NCBI GenBank assembly: GCA_963971285.1
Contig: OZ020244.1
Coordinates: forward strand, 15,810,001 to 15,874,000
Reading direction: 5' to 3'
DNA from: Astropecten irregularis
Taxonomy: Eukaryota > Echinodermata > Asteroidea > Paxillosida > Astropectinidae
Length of the DNA stretch: 64,000 nt
Each line of letters begins with the position of its first letter. The first letter of the stretch is position 1. The translations under genes and the position numbers were made by a program. The notes beneath the pieces were generated by a model. The model was not told where the DNA came from and searched no databases. It worked only from the letters and a program-made list of their open reading frames with translations. Shown here one piece after another: positions 34,501 through 38,935 of this stretch.

Positions 34501-35737
34501 TTATTTCAAGTCAAGTTGTCTTTGTGGTCAACTTGTCACTTTTCACGAGTCAAGTAGTCTTTGCAGTCAACTTGTTTCAAGTCAAGTTGTCTTTGCAGTC
34601 AACTTGTTTCAAGTCAAGTTGTCTTTGCAGTCAACTTGTTTCAAGTCAAGTTGTCTTTGCAGTCAACTTGTTTCAAGTCAAGTTGTCTTTGCGGTCAACT
34701 TGTCACGAGTCAAGTAGTCTTTGCAGTCAACTTGTTTCAAGTCAAGTTGTCTTTGCAGTCAACTTGTTTCAAGTCAAGTTGTCTTTGCGGTCAACTTGTC
34801 ACGAGTCAAGTAGTCTTTGTAGTCAACTTGTTTCAAGTCAAGTTGTCTTTGCGGTCAACTTGTTTCAAGTCAAGTTGTCTTTGCGGTCAACTTGTTTCAA
34901 GTCGAGTTGTCTTTGCAGTCGAGCTGTCTTGATTCAAGTTGTCTTTGCGGTCAACTTGTCACAAGTCAAGTTGTCTTTGCCGTCAACTTGTCACAAGTCA
35001 AGTAGTTGTTGCAGTCAACTTGTCTCAAGTTTAGTTGTCTTTTTGGTCAACTTGTCTCAAGTCGATTTGTCTTTGCGGTCAACTTGTCTCGAGTCAAGTT
35101 GTCTTTGCAGTCGAGCTTTCTCAGAGTCAAGTTGTCTTTGCAGTCAACTTGTCACGAGTCAAGTAGTTGTTTCAGTCAACTTGTCTCAAGTGCAGTCAAC
35201 GAGTCAACTTGTCTTGAGTCAAGTTGTCTTTACTTTCAACTTTTCTCAAGTCGATTTGTCTTTGTGGTCAACTTGTCTCGAGTCGAGTTGTCTTTGCAGT
35301 CAACTTGTCTCAAGTCGAGTTGTCTTTGCAGTCGAGCTATGTCAGAGTCAAGTTGTCTTTGCAGTCAACTTGTCTCCAGTAAAGTTGTCTTTGCGGTCGA
35401 GCTTTATCAGAGTCGAGTTGTCTTCGAGGTCAACTTCTCTCGAGTCGAGTTTCCGTTGCATTCAACATGTCTCGAGTCAAGTTGTCTTTGTGGACAACTA
35501 CTGTAGTCGGGTGCCCGGCATGATGACAGGGGGAGGGGAACGTTCTCTGTACCCCCAAGAGTACCCACCGGCTCCACCTTTCTCCAGCTTGGGCTTGTAC
35601 TCCTTCAAGAAGACCGTCTTCATCTGGTCCTTGTCATCCACACTACCCCGCCCACTCTCCTGAAGGTACTTCAAGAAGGCCAGCCCAGTGCGGCAGCTCT
35701 GGGTCACCGTGGGCCTTGATGTCCTCTGATTGGTCAT
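4462..35737 (-). CDS. MOV10: MOV10-like SF1 RNA helicase, gene A (complete, 20 coding exons)
   Basis: Putative RNA helicase of the UPF1-like SF1B family; in other animals MOV10 is a cytoplasmic 5'-3' RNA helicase tied to Argonaute/RISC and to restriction of retroelements. Exons (5' to 3'): 35569-35737, 33827-34169, 32222-32350, 30978-31093, 29587-29684, 28863-29008, 28376-28477, 27173-27326, 25931-26079, 15507-15692, 14214-14376, 12824-12994, 11764-11876, 10376-10584, 9332-9558, 8245-8427, 7695-7874, 6946-7034, 5769-5884, 4462-4538. All introns are GT/AG; the sum is 3120 nt = 1039 aa plus stop, close to human MOV10 (1003 aa). Visible motifs: N-terminal C2H2 finger (C136, C139, H152, H158), Walker A GPPGTGKT (about 569-576), DEAG (698-701), GDPKQL (730-735), LLRNYRSHP (781-789), VEEFQGQER (907-915), FNVAITRAK (948-956), and a family-typical DPEW near the C-terminus. 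The ATG at 35737 is the first Met after an in-frame stop at 35780-35782. Intron 9 holds a full-length Ty3/gypsy element. Exon borders come from frame-consistent splice sites without transcript data. Confidence 0.92.
4819..5205. mobile_element. palindromic MITE with long inverted ends
   Basis: ATGCTAGGAGTCCACTGGGC opens the element and its complement closes it; the inverted match extends about 46 bp (GGCGCCAGTTGGTGCCAGTT). Lies in gene A intron 19; no target duplication clear. Confidence 0.7.
5393..5560. mobile_element. TTAA-type MITE fragment
   Basis: Begins with a version of AGGTACTATCATACTTTGGTAGC and continues through ACAGATTTACCTATAACTTAC; interrupted or truncated at the CAG-flanked MITE that follows. 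Confidence 0.55.
5564..5709. mobile_element. MITE family C (GGCCGATTTCATAAA ends), CAG duplication
   Basis: Left AGGCCGATTTCATAAA, right TTTATGAAATTGGCCC, flanked by CAG at 5561-5563 and 5710-5712. Contains ACGCATCGCAGAGTT-like words shared with 54884-55048 and 63555-63652. Confidence 0.7.
5769..5884 (-). CDS. MOV10: gene A exon 19
   Basis: Residues 976-1014 ([16 protein letters not shown]...), matching the FLEFC...GGYTGCPF block of MOV10. Acceptor ATTGAAG|GTTTC, donor TTTAG|GTTAGT. Confidence 0.92.
5945..6300 (-). mobile_element. LINE 3'-end fragment
   Basis: The minus strand encodes [12 protein letters not shown]...LVLWEP...[16 protein letters not shown]..., the typical tail after the RT domain of non-LTR retrotransposons (RLRxxGH...GRPxxTY). 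Only about 83 aa survive; no RT core. In gene A intron 18. Confidence 0.7.
6605..6760. mobile_element. TTAA-type MITE fragment
   Basis: TTTAAAGGTGGTATAATACTTTGG end plus internal AAAAAGTGGGCACCGTATGG, shared with copies at 39547 and 57774. Confidence 0.55.
6946..7034 (-). CDS. MOV10: gene A exon 18, motif VI
   Basis: Residues 947-975: [19 protein letters not shown] (motif VI, arginine finger). Acceptor TTTGCAG|AGG, donor AACAA|GTAAGC. Confidence 0.94.
7188..7680. repeat. 21-bp tandem array (about 23 units) in gene A intron 17
   Basis: Unit GGCAATGACCAGGGGCACCAA with substitutions. Because the unit is a multiple of three and lacks stops in several frames, long spurious frames appear on both strands. 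Ends about 15 bp from the exon 17 donor. Confidence 0.9.
7695..7874 (-). CDS. MOV10: gene A exon 17, motif V
   Basis: Residues 887-946 with [12 protein letters not shown] (motif V) and GFLKNPK at the end. The donor AAAA|GTAAGT is about 15 bp from the end of a 21-bp-unit tandem array lying in the intron. Confidence 0.95.
7936..8240 (-). mobile_element. tRNA-derived SINE
   Basis: Minus strand: GGCTAGATAGCTCAGTTGGT (A-box) and GGTTCGAATCCTGCTCCAGTC (B-box region), then a 5'-side unit with GACTATTGGGGACATCACCAA. Sister copies at 12255-12780, 28697, 38320, 53690 and 54082. The intervening bases do not form a normal anticodon arm. Confidence 0.65.
8245..8427 (-). CDS. MOV10: gene A exon 16
   Basis: Residues 826-886 ([28 protein letters not shown]), all standard MOV10 blocks. 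Same length (183 bp) as its gene B counterpart. Confidence 0.95.
8915..9195 (+). mobile_element. second SINE family, tRNA-like head
   Basis: GTCTCGTGTTCAATCTACAGACTGCGGGTTTCAATCC..., GGTGCTTGCATCCTTAGGCAAGACACTTTGT, then a tail ending near ATGACCAGGGATAATAAA. Same family at 14420-14615 (minus), 14793-15060 (plus), 30125-30390 (minus), 33527-33770 (minus) and fragments at 41031 and 42420. Confidence 0.65.
9332..9558 (-). CDS. MOV10: gene A exon 15, motif IV
   Basis: Residues 750-825; [12 protein letters not shown] is the conserved arginine-bearing motif. It is 45 bp shorter than the gene B exon, lacking part of an acidic loop before this motif. Acceptor AAAAAAAG|GTCTCTC, donor CAGAAG|GTGAGT. 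Confidence 0.93.
9843..9903. repeat. hexanucleotide repeat (GGAGCC/GAGCCA)
   Basis: About ten imperfect GAGCCG/GAGCCA units in gene A intron 14. Confidence 0.75.
10376..10584 (-). CDS. MOV10: gene A exon 14, Walker B and motif III
   Basis: Residues 680-749 with DEAG (Walker B) and GDPKQLGPV (motif III). The nucleotide sequence is almost the same as exon 62065-62273 of gene B; the first roughly 75 nt from the donor show no difference. Confidence 0.95.
10632..10990. repeat. dispersed 360-bp repeat, copy 2
   Basis: Partner of 3031-3395; includes an internal inverted pair (ATGATTCGGGGCAAGCTT / AAGCTTGCCCCGAATCAT). Confidence 0.65.
11045..11207. mobile_element. small palindromic MITE
   Basis: GAGGTTATTCACGTGACGTCA at the left and TGACGTCGGTAAATAACCTC at the right, flanked by TA. 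Confidence 0.55.
11262..11406. mobile_element. MITE family F (ATGGGAGACTTTGGAGA ends)
   Basis: About 145-bp near-perfect palindrome, ATGGGAGACTTTTGGAGAG...CTCCAAAAGTCTCCCAT, with a GC-rich core (GCGCACGCGC words). Copies at 31207-31360, 34254-34330 (half), 55836-55980 and 59652-59767. Confidence 0.75.
11764..11876 (-). CDS. MOV10: gene A exon 13
   Basis: Residues 643-679 (CNYDK..., then [11 protein letters not shown], the block before motif II). Acceptor CACAAAG|GCTAAAG, donor GGGAG|GTAGGA. Confidence 0.92.
12255..12780 (-). mobile_element. tRNA-derived SINE interrupted by MITE
   Basis: SINE halves 12255-12330 and 12623-12780 rejoin as CCAACTGAGCTATCC once the MITE at 12331-12622 and one copy of CTG are removed. 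Confidence 0.75.
12331..12622. mobile_element. MITE family A, CTG duplication
   Basis: GGCCCAATTTTATGGAATCC ... GGATTCCATGAAATTGGGCC, 292 bp, flanked by CTG at 12328-12330 and 12623-12625; it fixes the family's ends. Confidence 0.85.
12824..12994 (-). CDS. MOV10: gene A exon 12, helicase motif Ia
   Basis: Residues 586-642; [14 protein letters not shown] is the motif Ia block (about 595-608). Acceptor GCTTGCAG|GTTTAC, donor TTAAAG|GTAGAG. Confidence 0.92.
13140..13452 (-). mobile_element. third tRNA-derived SINE
   Basis: Minus strand head GGCATAGGTGGCAAAGTGC...GGGTTCGATCCCCGCTTGGG with tRNA-like A and B boxes, followed by a GGTTTTTCTCCAGGTTCTCC tail. Confidence 0.6.
14214..14376 (-). CDS. 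MOV10: gene A exon 11, Walker A
   Basis: Residues 531-585, carrying [13 protein letters not shown] (Q-motif region) and the Walker A loop GPPGTGKT that binds ATP phosphates. Acceptor CTTTCCAG|GG, donor AAGCAG|GTAAAT. Confidence 0.95.
14420..14615 (-). mobile_element. second SINE family copy
   Basis: Minus strand GGCCTCGTGGTCTGGTATGTC, GGGTTCGAATCC, then CTCCTCTTCACCCAGGTGTAA and the ATGGCTTTGTG tail. Confidence 0.65.
14793..15060 (+). mobile_element. second SINE family copy
   Basis: GTGGCCTAGTGGTCTGGAGT ... GGGTTCAAATCAAGCC ... GCTGTATACTCCTCAGGGAG; the most complete plus-strand copy. Confidence 0.65.
15281..15449. mobile_element. pogo/mariner-like MITE, TA duplication
   Basis: CAGTGGAATGCCGCTTTAAC left end, GGGGCGTTCCACTG right end, flanked by TA and by ATT microsatellite. 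Words like TTTGTTATAGTG recur at 27360-27440 and 55450-55530. TA duplication and CAGTGG ends fit pogo/Tigger-type MITEs. Confidence 0.65.
15507..15692 (-). CDS. MOV10: gene A exon 10
   Basis: Residues 469-530 (FEFTFNR-like block reading [14 protein letters not shown]). Acceptor CTTTTCAG|GTTGACG lies only about 160 bp after the end of element 1 in the direction of transcription. Donor AAAGCGA|GTAGGT. Confidence 0.9.
15851..17018 (-). repeat. element 1 3' LTR
   Basis: 1168 bp, TGTTGCG...CGCAACA. The polyadenylation signal AATAAA appears as TTTATT at 15953-15958, about 100 bp before the element's 3' end and in the same sense as gene A transcription. Confidence 0.95.
17019..17032 (-). other. element 1 polypurine tract
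   Basis: Minus strand reads TCTAGGGGGGGATAG directly before the 3' LTR, the expected primer site for plus-strand synthesis. Confidence 0.8.
17033..17373. other. element 1 non-coding 3' region
   Basis: About 340 bp between the pol stop and the purine tract. No env-like or other credible frame was seen; element 2 has a matching stretch of similar length. Confidence 0.7.
17374..22152 (-). CDS. pol: element 1 Pol (protease-RT-RNase H-integrase)
   Basis: 1592 aa counted from a TTG at 22152; the frame is open from about 22182, has no early ATG and is -1 relative to gag, so expression as a Gag-Pol fusion by frameshifting is inferred. Domains: aspartic protease DTGAAV (about 68-73), RT with [10 protein letters not shown] and YLDDV (YLDD 530-533), RNase H (DTDASD about 677-682, then RTDHSAL), a spacer of about 280 aa with a hydrophobic stretch (about 898-920), integrase with H1152/H1159/C1189/C1192 zinc site and D1221, D1281, E1317 (D,D-35-E), a GPF-like C-terminal domain ([10 protein letters not shown]), and a Pro/Thr/Ser-rich tail with NTAP repeats. 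All catalytic residues are present, so this copy may be functional. Confidence 0.94.
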   Translation of the reverse strand: MPPTSREKGTSRRAATPAGGKLRGTVPSGLASVHPHEQTVIRIGRQPFKGMSAFLQVNTCGINAELLVDTGAAVTIFSSAFFSQIPAERRPELKPPCERTKLETANNELIEVEGVSTFCINIGVHQFQWEAYVAPIKDEGILGYDFLYFYDCILQTRRGIQIAGTWHEWTIKGEPSEPCVLKIGLKEDTIVPACSEWITEGVADLCDISWNCAVVEPAADRDFDQNIVVGSSLIDPSRKDMDIPVRLMNTSPENIELRAGTTIGYLHEIDAVELIDECENGEADRLCRTLNVCRVHAGNTSPTVSTPTAVPKSCSTREKLPENLEKLYERSCAELSPQQQQSLAELLTKHQNTFAKNAEDMGRTSIVQHHIDTGDARPIRQPPRRPPRAFHGEEEKAIDAQLKAGVIRESTSPWASPMVFVRKKDGTTRPCIDYRKLNNVTRRDAYPLPRVDDCLDCLSGAKIFSTLDLQSGYWQIEMNEKDRPKTAFVTRSGLYEYVTMPFGLCNAPSTFERCMELVLKGLQWKTLLIYLDDVIILSSTFQEHIQRLDDVLQRLGNAGLKLKPSKCELFREEVLFLGHLITQDGVKPDPSKVSAVQNWPVPQTVTEVRSFLGLCSYYRRFIERFSTIASPLNRLLEAGQIFKWTPDCQTAFETLRSALTGEEVMSYPNNDGLFIIDTDASDTGIGATLSQLQWCERTQRHEERPIAYASRSMTKTQRRYCTTRRELLAIVTFVQYFRHYLLGRQFLIRTDHSALRWIMTFRDPVDQMARWLEIMAQFDFKIEHRAGKKHGNADALSRVPCDPDECPCYDGRTILTELPCGGCDKCVAKSELWSDFNKVDNVIPLTAKRIRATSDEVEPALNNPENVISSDKEDFPRDLICPETSSDKPEKVCPPSPATVLVLMATVVTLLLGGVCNLGNCIWRSCNTITRGVWLGNHIGRSADTASAPSRETPGQAVSNATPVTVQQRAEDSRCAVSLPETDDFKFDGPKPESNDMNCSMPCAPAKGALAGFTGPHPVEPSRYPPEPPRRDCDLLNVQVITMNDADGSNTGQRHDAPWVNGYSYEELEKLQRADPDIGVVMRWLDNSLERPDRDLAASQSPATRKLWLLWQQLVLRNGVLYKQWITTDRTQSYLQLIVPKELRETVLRATHDAVTSAYLGVKKTVQKTKRKFYWYRLKETVRDWIRKCAKCGARKRPHKTPRAPLKDYRVGAPMDRMVTDVLGPFPVSDQGNKYILLVGDQFSKWMEAYAIPDQKAETIAHKIVYDFISRFGAPLDLHSDQGRNYESNLLHSVCELLQIHKTRTTPYHPSANGQAEKFNQVLVNMISAYVDDNQKNWDAHLPLLTSAYRSCQHETTGYSPNMLMLGRETHAPIDLVFGSPPEEQPPTECDYVIALKERMTRVHQIVRDHICQASQRQKRDYDTRLSYHNYAVGDLVYAMDSARVPGLSPKLNKAKWKGPCIIQRKLSDLLFEIRSSQRGKSKVLHHDRLKRYRSDDVPPWMRTMQETLLKKSAPSQEPPTSPSPEAQTHSSPVPTAGAHTPNTAPNTAPNTAPSTAVTAPSPSSTEAPPTSGNRRSSRTRRRPGRLTDFST
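22086..23261 (-). CDS. gag: element 1 Gag
   Basis: 391 aa structural protein that would form the virus-like particle. The N-terminus is basic, residues about 38-62 look like a coiled coil ([20 protein letters not shown]), residues about 105-260 form the retrotransposon capsid region ([18 protein letters not shown]... [17 protein letters not shown]), and one CCHC knuckle (C358, C361, H366, C371; spacing C-x2-C-x4-H-x4-C) lies near the C-terminus. ATG at 23261 follows the leader; stop at 22086-22088. Its end overlaps the pol frame by about 97 nt. Intact, and differs from element 2 Gag at only two residues (DDQHQ versus DDKQQ). Confidence 0.95.
   Translation of the reverse strand: MPKKSSRKSRRLNAASEGDLELSFDMLSMGGDDQHQLDSLREELKLAEKRALEAEQRIHELQQSSAPSLPESSHHDNTPDELCSIAEEKPVTPSPAPVPSPTRSRRSFDVPLPRQGEFDGTRAWEGFIQPFLSLAQACDWSPEEKKFRLVSSLKGKAAEFAFEQLDPSIVKNFDTLIEALESRFAERRTQNTWLALLESRKFQPKDNLTEYVADIRRLVMRGYPTADVTTRESIALRHFLRGLPDQQTVVAIGMTNPKTLEEARTAVENFLSLRENVAPGKSSSLRVHTVQAAEENPSTAPKPPAQPAASYVTPDELKSFTEKLDRRLTGMVRLINDKAAGKGNKTPAGKRKMEDVTCYNCRETGHYASSCPQPAARKEPVAVPPPQQAEN
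23463..23480 (-). other. element 1 primer-binding site
   Basis: One base after the 5' LTR the minus strand reads TGGTGGCAGCGCGTGGGA. The first 11 bases match the 3' end of tRNA-Leu(UAG) including CCA; then an extra base breaks the match that is continuous in element 2. Confidence 0.75.
23482..24649 (-). repeat. element 1 5' LTR
   Basis: 1168 bp; same sequence as 15851-17018 as far as read. Contains short tandem units (GCAAGAGCATGG-like, around 24118-24160) and, near its 3' end on the minus strand, AATAAA (TTTATT on plus near 23584-23589). Confidence 0.95.
24654..25930. other. intron 9 remainder, no gene seen
   Basis: Contains a retroposon-like 3' tail at about 25655-25727 (AAGCGCTGTGATACTTTTTA... 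CTCTATAAATACCTGTTATT followed by ATT repeats). Nothing else recognised. Confidence 0.5.
25931..26079 (-). CDS. MOV10: gene A exon 9
   Basis: Residues 420-468, with [17 protein letters not shown], a highly conserved MOV10 block, and the YKGYVHRVE strand. Donor AAGAGA|GTAAGT opens the intron that holds Ty3/gypsy element 1. Confidence 0.93.
26177..26407. mobile_element. MITE family B, CAG duplication
   Basis: GGGCCAATTTCATGGAGCTG at the left, a diverged right end closing ATTGGCCC; CAG at 26174-26176 and 26408-26410. About 100 bp from gene A exon 9. Confidence 0.75.
26640..26935. mobile_element. MITE family A, degraded
   Basis: Right end GATTCCATGAAATTGGG clear; left end eroded; internal CTGCAGAATGCACATGACAGC shared with the copy at 2465. 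Confidence 0.5.
27173..27326 (-). CDS. MOV10: gene A exon 8
   Basis: Residues 368-419, with the [18 protein letters not shown] block typical of MOV10. Acceptor ATCTCAG|GAAGGAC, donor TTACAC|GTAAGTG. Confidence 0.92.
27637..27750. mobile_element. TTAA-type MITE fragment
   Basis: TTTTAAAGGTAGTATCATACT start and AGGGTATAAAGATGGTGATG words; right end missing. Confidence 0.5.
28376..28477 (-). CDS. MOV10: gene A exon 7
   Basis: Residues 334-367 ([18 protein letters not shown]...). A second frame is also open here, but only this one joins exon 6 and exon 8 without a stop. Acceptor CTGTAG|GTCATC, donor GTCAG|GTAAAG. Confidence 0.83.
28697..28775 (+). mobile_element. tRNA-derived SINE
   Basis: GGGCTGGATGGCTCAGTTGG (A-box) and GATTCGAATCCCACTCCAGT (B-box); preceded from 28620 by the unit ending GATAATTGACTATTAGGGTA. 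Confidence 0.65.
28863..29008 (-). CDS. MOV10: gene A exon 6
   Basis: Residues 286-333 ([12 protein letters not shown]..., corresponding to the FxIxRFL block of MOV10 proteins). Acceptor CGAAAG|GTATTCC, donor CCCAA|GTAAGC. Confidence 0.85.
29165..29461. mobile_element. TTAA-type MITE, partial
   Basis: Right end ACCAAAGTATGATAGTACCTTTAA near 29440-29463, with CTGGATAAATACAGTATTTCAGGC inside. Confidence 0.55.
29587..29684 (-). CDS. MOV10: gene A exon 5
   Basis: Residues 253-285 ([13 protein letters not shown]...). Acceptor CTTTCAG|GTAGTG, donor AATGAG|GTAAAC. Confidence 0.85.
29746..29968. mobile_element. MITE family B, CAG duplication
   Basis: GGGCCAATTTCATAGAGCTG ... CAGCTCTATGAAATTGGCCC with CAG at 29743-29745 and 29969-29971. 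Confidence 0.85.
30125..30390 (-). mobile_element. second SINE family copy
   Basis: Minus strand head GGCCTAGTGCTCTGGTGAGTC and GGGTTCGAGTCCAGCC; tail through ATGGCTTTGTGC and GTGTATTCGCCAGGGAG. Confidence 0.65.
30565..30808. mobile_element. MITE family B
   Basis: Same ends as 29746; flanks CTG (30562-30564) and CAG (30809-30811), so the duplication has one mismatch. Confidence 0.8.
30978..31093 (-). CDS. MOV10: gene A exon 4
   Basis: Residues 214-252. Acceptor TTTCTAG|TGAGGCG was chosen because it is the AG that keeps frame with exon 3; two nearer AGs (31044, 31049) break the frame. Donor AAACCTG|GTAAGTC. Confidence 0.8.
31207..31360. mobile_element. MITE family F, complete
   Basis: AATGGGAGACTTTGGAGAAT ... 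GTTCCCCAAAGTCTCCCATT; arms of about 50 bp carry GGTCTTCAAGTCAACAGCGC. Confidence 0.8.
31372..31505. repeat. palindromic repeat (GTCGATTTCA ends)
   Basis: GTCGATTTCACCAAACTTAT ... GGGCTTCTTGAAATCGAC with internal CTCGAGTTAC; the most complete copy of the family also at 325-663 and 15050-15190. Confidence 0.65.
32222..32350 (-). CDS. MOV10: gene A exon 3
   Basis: Residues 171-213, N-terminal beta-rich region ([12 protein letters not shown]...). Acceptor TGCGCAG|GTCAAAG, donor AATAAAAG|GTGAAAG; phase joins both neighbours. Confidence 0.85.
32462..33362. repeat. 900-bp foldback element
   Basis: GCTGCGTTCGAGCG at the left and CGCTCGAACGCAGC at the right; a further inverted pair (TTTATTTACACCGCAGCCTA, ATTCATGCTTGA) lies just inside. 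No protein recognised. In gene A intron 2/3 region. Confidence 0.6.
33527..33770 (-). mobile_element. second SINE family copy
   Basis: Shares CATCTCTACCCTCACAGGTA and AAAGCGTCTTGCCCAAAGAC with other copies; the B-box is diverged. Confidence 0.6.
33827..34169 (-). CDS. MOV10: gene A exon 2, with C2H2 zinc finger
   Basis: Residues 57-170, the longest exon. It holds a glycine/serine/lysine-rich linker, then YCQDCGVRG...HGHLQGLRH, that is C-x2-C-x12-H-x5-H, the spacing of U1/matrin-like C2H2 fingers. Acceptor CCCTCAG|GTTTC; donor AGCAG|GTGAAT. Confidence 0.88.
34254..34330. mobile_element. MITE family F, left half
   Basis: AATGGGAGACTTTGGAGAACCGG... up to CGCGCGTTGTTTTGCG, where the tandem array begins; the right arm is missing. 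Confidence 0.7.
34330..35510. repeat. 32-bp tandem array (about 36 units) in gene A intron 1
   Basis: Unit GTCAACTTGTTTCAAGTCAA plus GTTGTCTTTGCA. Units near the left edge are most regular, those near 35500 more diverged. Open frames of up to 401 codons are by-products of the repeat. Ends about 60 bp from exon 1. Confidence 0.9.
35569..35737 (-). CDS. MOV10: gene A exon 1 (start codon)
   Basis: Residues 1-56. ATG at 35737-35735; donor after GGAGCCG|GTGGG. The leader has an in-frame stop 43-45 nt upstream, and a possible CAG acceptor lies five bases before the ATG, so a spliced 5' UTR is possible. The coding start matches the N-terminal FL...D...RLRTIY-like block of vertebrate MOV10 in style. 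Confidence 0.85.
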
Positions 35738-38320
35738 GGCACTGATGATGTGCAGTTTACAAACAATTGAGGGTTGGGGTCAGAAAGGTGGTCATCTGTT
35801 GAGAAGAATTATTTGTGGAAGAGTTTTCATCTAGGCATATTATGCACAAAATAATATACATCACATTGGATTCCCAAGATAAATAATACCTTGCTTTAGA
35901 AACTGTTATTCTCAGTGTGATGTATAAAGAATATAAATAGACATAAAATTAATCAAGTGCAAACAAATGGGTTTTGGGCGGGTCCAGAGCTCATGTTAGT
36001 TTTGGGGGGAGTTCATTCCAAAGAGCTAGGGGTAAAAAAAAAGACAAGTTGGGGCACTACCAGTACCAGCACAGGGCTGGATAGCTGTATTCTGGAGGTT
36101 GCAGGTTCGAATCTAGGTGCTATGATCGTAACCCTAGGTCTGACATGGTCATGGGGACTGGGTTTTAATTGGAATTCTAGCTTTGGATACAAGATATAAT
36201 GAACTTCAATCTCAGGTGTGTAACACTTGGATAGCGTATATATCAAAAATGAGTTTTACAGGGTGCTTTTGACTTTATGATGCACTACGAATGCAGTGGT
36301 AACCATTTTTCTCAAAACGCCCTCTGCCTCAGTCGGTTCCGTACGTTTGTGCACATATATAAGTGATGCCCCTCACTGTCTCAGTGGAATTCTTTCCAGG
36401 AACTTAAATAATCGATGTGTTTTTATGTGGCCTAAACCATATATAGCTTCATGTCTAAACTAAGTGAGAGGTGGGCCTAGGTCCTATCAGTATCACCTAA
36501 GTATTAAAATAAAGTGTAAACCATTTTCTCGATAATAAGGCAATTTCATGCAAGTTCCAATTGTCCGGAAACTGGGCAATCAAAAAATACTAGTTGGGTA
36601 CCCTCCCTCACTCGTGCAGAGGGTTAAAATGATGCCTAGTTTCCACCTGAAAGATGCATATGGATATTTAAAAATAATGCCATTCCCTCCTGGTCTCACT
36701 TTTTGTATTACAAAGTGTGCGAAAACAAAATACGACCTACCAATTTGACAAGGGGCCTACTGTCACCGAGGCCAGCTACACGTGTATCTTGCAATGTATT
36801 TACTACGGGAGCTTTTACATGCCAAGTCAAATTTAAAAATAAATCTGTGCTTGATGTATTGTTGCATTCTGATTGTTATCATTTTGATGGTAGTTGTATG
36901 GCAGTTAAAAACATCCGTAGAATTGAAGAAGGCATGATCACTTGGCGCTGCATGCATGATGACTGAGATAGCCCTATTTATTGTTTTCATGTGACATTAA
37001 AATGAAAGACTTAAAAGTATAATAATGATTGGTAAAGGTCAGAGAACAACACTCACACTTTGTCTGATCCAGCATGTACATGAAATAAATAAACCTGTGA
37101 ACATTTTAGCTCAATCGGACACTCTCTGAGTCAGGAGAGAAAAACGGCGATAACACGACTCCGCCCGACTTTTCTTACAAAACATAAGGAATGGTTTTCA
37201 AGTAATGTTGATCTTCACCCCGAGATCAAAACTGTCTTTGGTCTTTGTTTGACTAATTTCTGCATAAATACACTATTTCAGGCGTAAATATTTTAACGTA
37301 TGTTTCTACCAGCACCATCTTCATATCCTGAAAGTTATAGGTAAATCTGTGAACATTTCTCTTTGGGTATTGAGGTCTACTGTACCTTTGATTGAACAAA
37401 CAAAGTTTTCATGCCTTTTGACACAATGAAGAGAAATGGAACAATGCACATTGTTTTTCTTGTCCCTTTATTGATTAAAATCACCTCTCAACAACCGTAT
37501 CAATAATTGTTTTGCAATCGTGGGTGCATGGTGACCGATATGCTAGCCCAGCCTAACTTGAAGGCTATGCGGGGGAGGGGGAGGGCAAAAATCTCCCCTG
37601 CCCTTCCCCATTCCCCCTCCCATTCAGTGCCAGTGTCCCCACCCCATTAAATGTGGATCTATGAACAAAGCAGTGAAAGCACAATATAATCTGCACCATT
37701 TGTAGTAGGTCAATCCAAACTGAATTATTTTAATTGTATCGTTATATTCCACTCAAAACTTATAGAAATCAATCCTGATGACCAACTGACCGACATCAAA
37801 AACTAACAATTACTGAAACAACAACAAACTCAAACATTGGAATATAATTAATTAGCTAGGGGTGCATGCAGATAGATCGACCAGTCAAATTTCCCATATT
37901 AACTCCAGCTCCCATGCAAAATGGCAAATTTCAATAAAAATAAATAATTGAAAATGCTCACAAATTTAATTTATTTTTAACAAAATGAAGGTACCAGTCT
38001 AACAAAAGTACCCCTCCATAATTAACATGACAAAAGGAGATCAACTTTAAGGGCCTGAATTCATCCAAACAGCTCCAATGTGACACTTCAAACTTTGGGG
38101 ACCATTATCCCATAATTTATTCATTCTTTTTTTTACAAGGCTTCTCATGCAATTAGGCTAACGAAAAAAAAAGGAAACAAATTTAAGGGTATACAAAATT
38201 AAAGAGCTCCGCGAACTGATTTGGACCTACAGGTCTGCACCCATAAGCATGAATAAATTACTATAAATTGGTGACTCAATCTTAAATATAGGAATGTTAA
38301 AATTGAAAAAGTGAACAAAT
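35738..38320. other. intergenic, 5' flank of gene A
   Basis: Should hold gene A's promoter and any non-coding first exon, but no element could be assigned. A tRNA-like SINE fragment lies at 36072-36125 (GGGCTGGATAGCTGTATTCT, GGTTCGAATC), and a TTAA-type MITE remnant at 37215-37385. Confidence 0.5.
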
Positions 38321-38580
38321 GAAATTGACTGGAGCAGGATTTGAACCAGCAACCTCTGAAAAACCATACCAGCAGTCTATATATGACCAACTGAGCTATC
38401 CAGCCCTATGTTGGCGTCCCTATGTTGTTCGTTTGGCAATCAGAAGCCATGAAACCACTCATATACCACTATATCCCAAGGATTAGGATACGCACGTAAA
38501 GCATTAGTATATGATGTTGCAAACTGAGAAACAGTACATGGGTGATCACTCAAAGAGGATACGGCTTTTTAATCAATACA
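38321..38580 (-). mobile_element. tRNA-derived SINE
   Basis: Minus strand GGGCTGGATAGCTCAGTTGG and GTTGCTGGTTCAAATCCTGC; the 5'-side unit continues through 38580. Confidence 0.65.
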
Positions 38581-38764
38581 ATCATCAAATAACCACAATA
38601 GCTTCTTGTGGTTATTTGATGATAATGTTAAAAGTTGTTAAAGAGCAAAGTAAAGCAAATGCCTGAAGTCAGTGAGTCAAGGTATAATACATGATTGGTA
38701 AAGGTCACAGAACAGCACTCACATTTATAATCTGATCCAGCATGTGCATGAATTAATATATCAA

Positions 38765-38935
38765 ACCTGTGAAATCAAAACTGCTTTCGGTCGTTGTTTT
38801 ACTAATTTCAGGCGAAAATATATTAACGGTATGTTTCTTCCAGCACCATCTTCATAAACTGGCAGTTATACGTAAATCTGTGAACATTTCTGTTTGGGTA
38901 TGTTACCAATCCTGTAATGTATCTTTAAAGTTCTT
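38765..38935. mobile_element. TTAA-type MITE remnant
   Basis: CGTAAATCTGTGAACATTTC and TTTCAGGCGAAAATATATTAACGGTATG words of the family; ends worn. Confidence 0.45.

Noticed and set aside
34458..35663. Open frame of 401 codons on the plus strand
   Set aside because: It is the translation of a 32-bp tandem array running into the antisense of gene A exon 1; similar frames exist in other phases and no domain is present.
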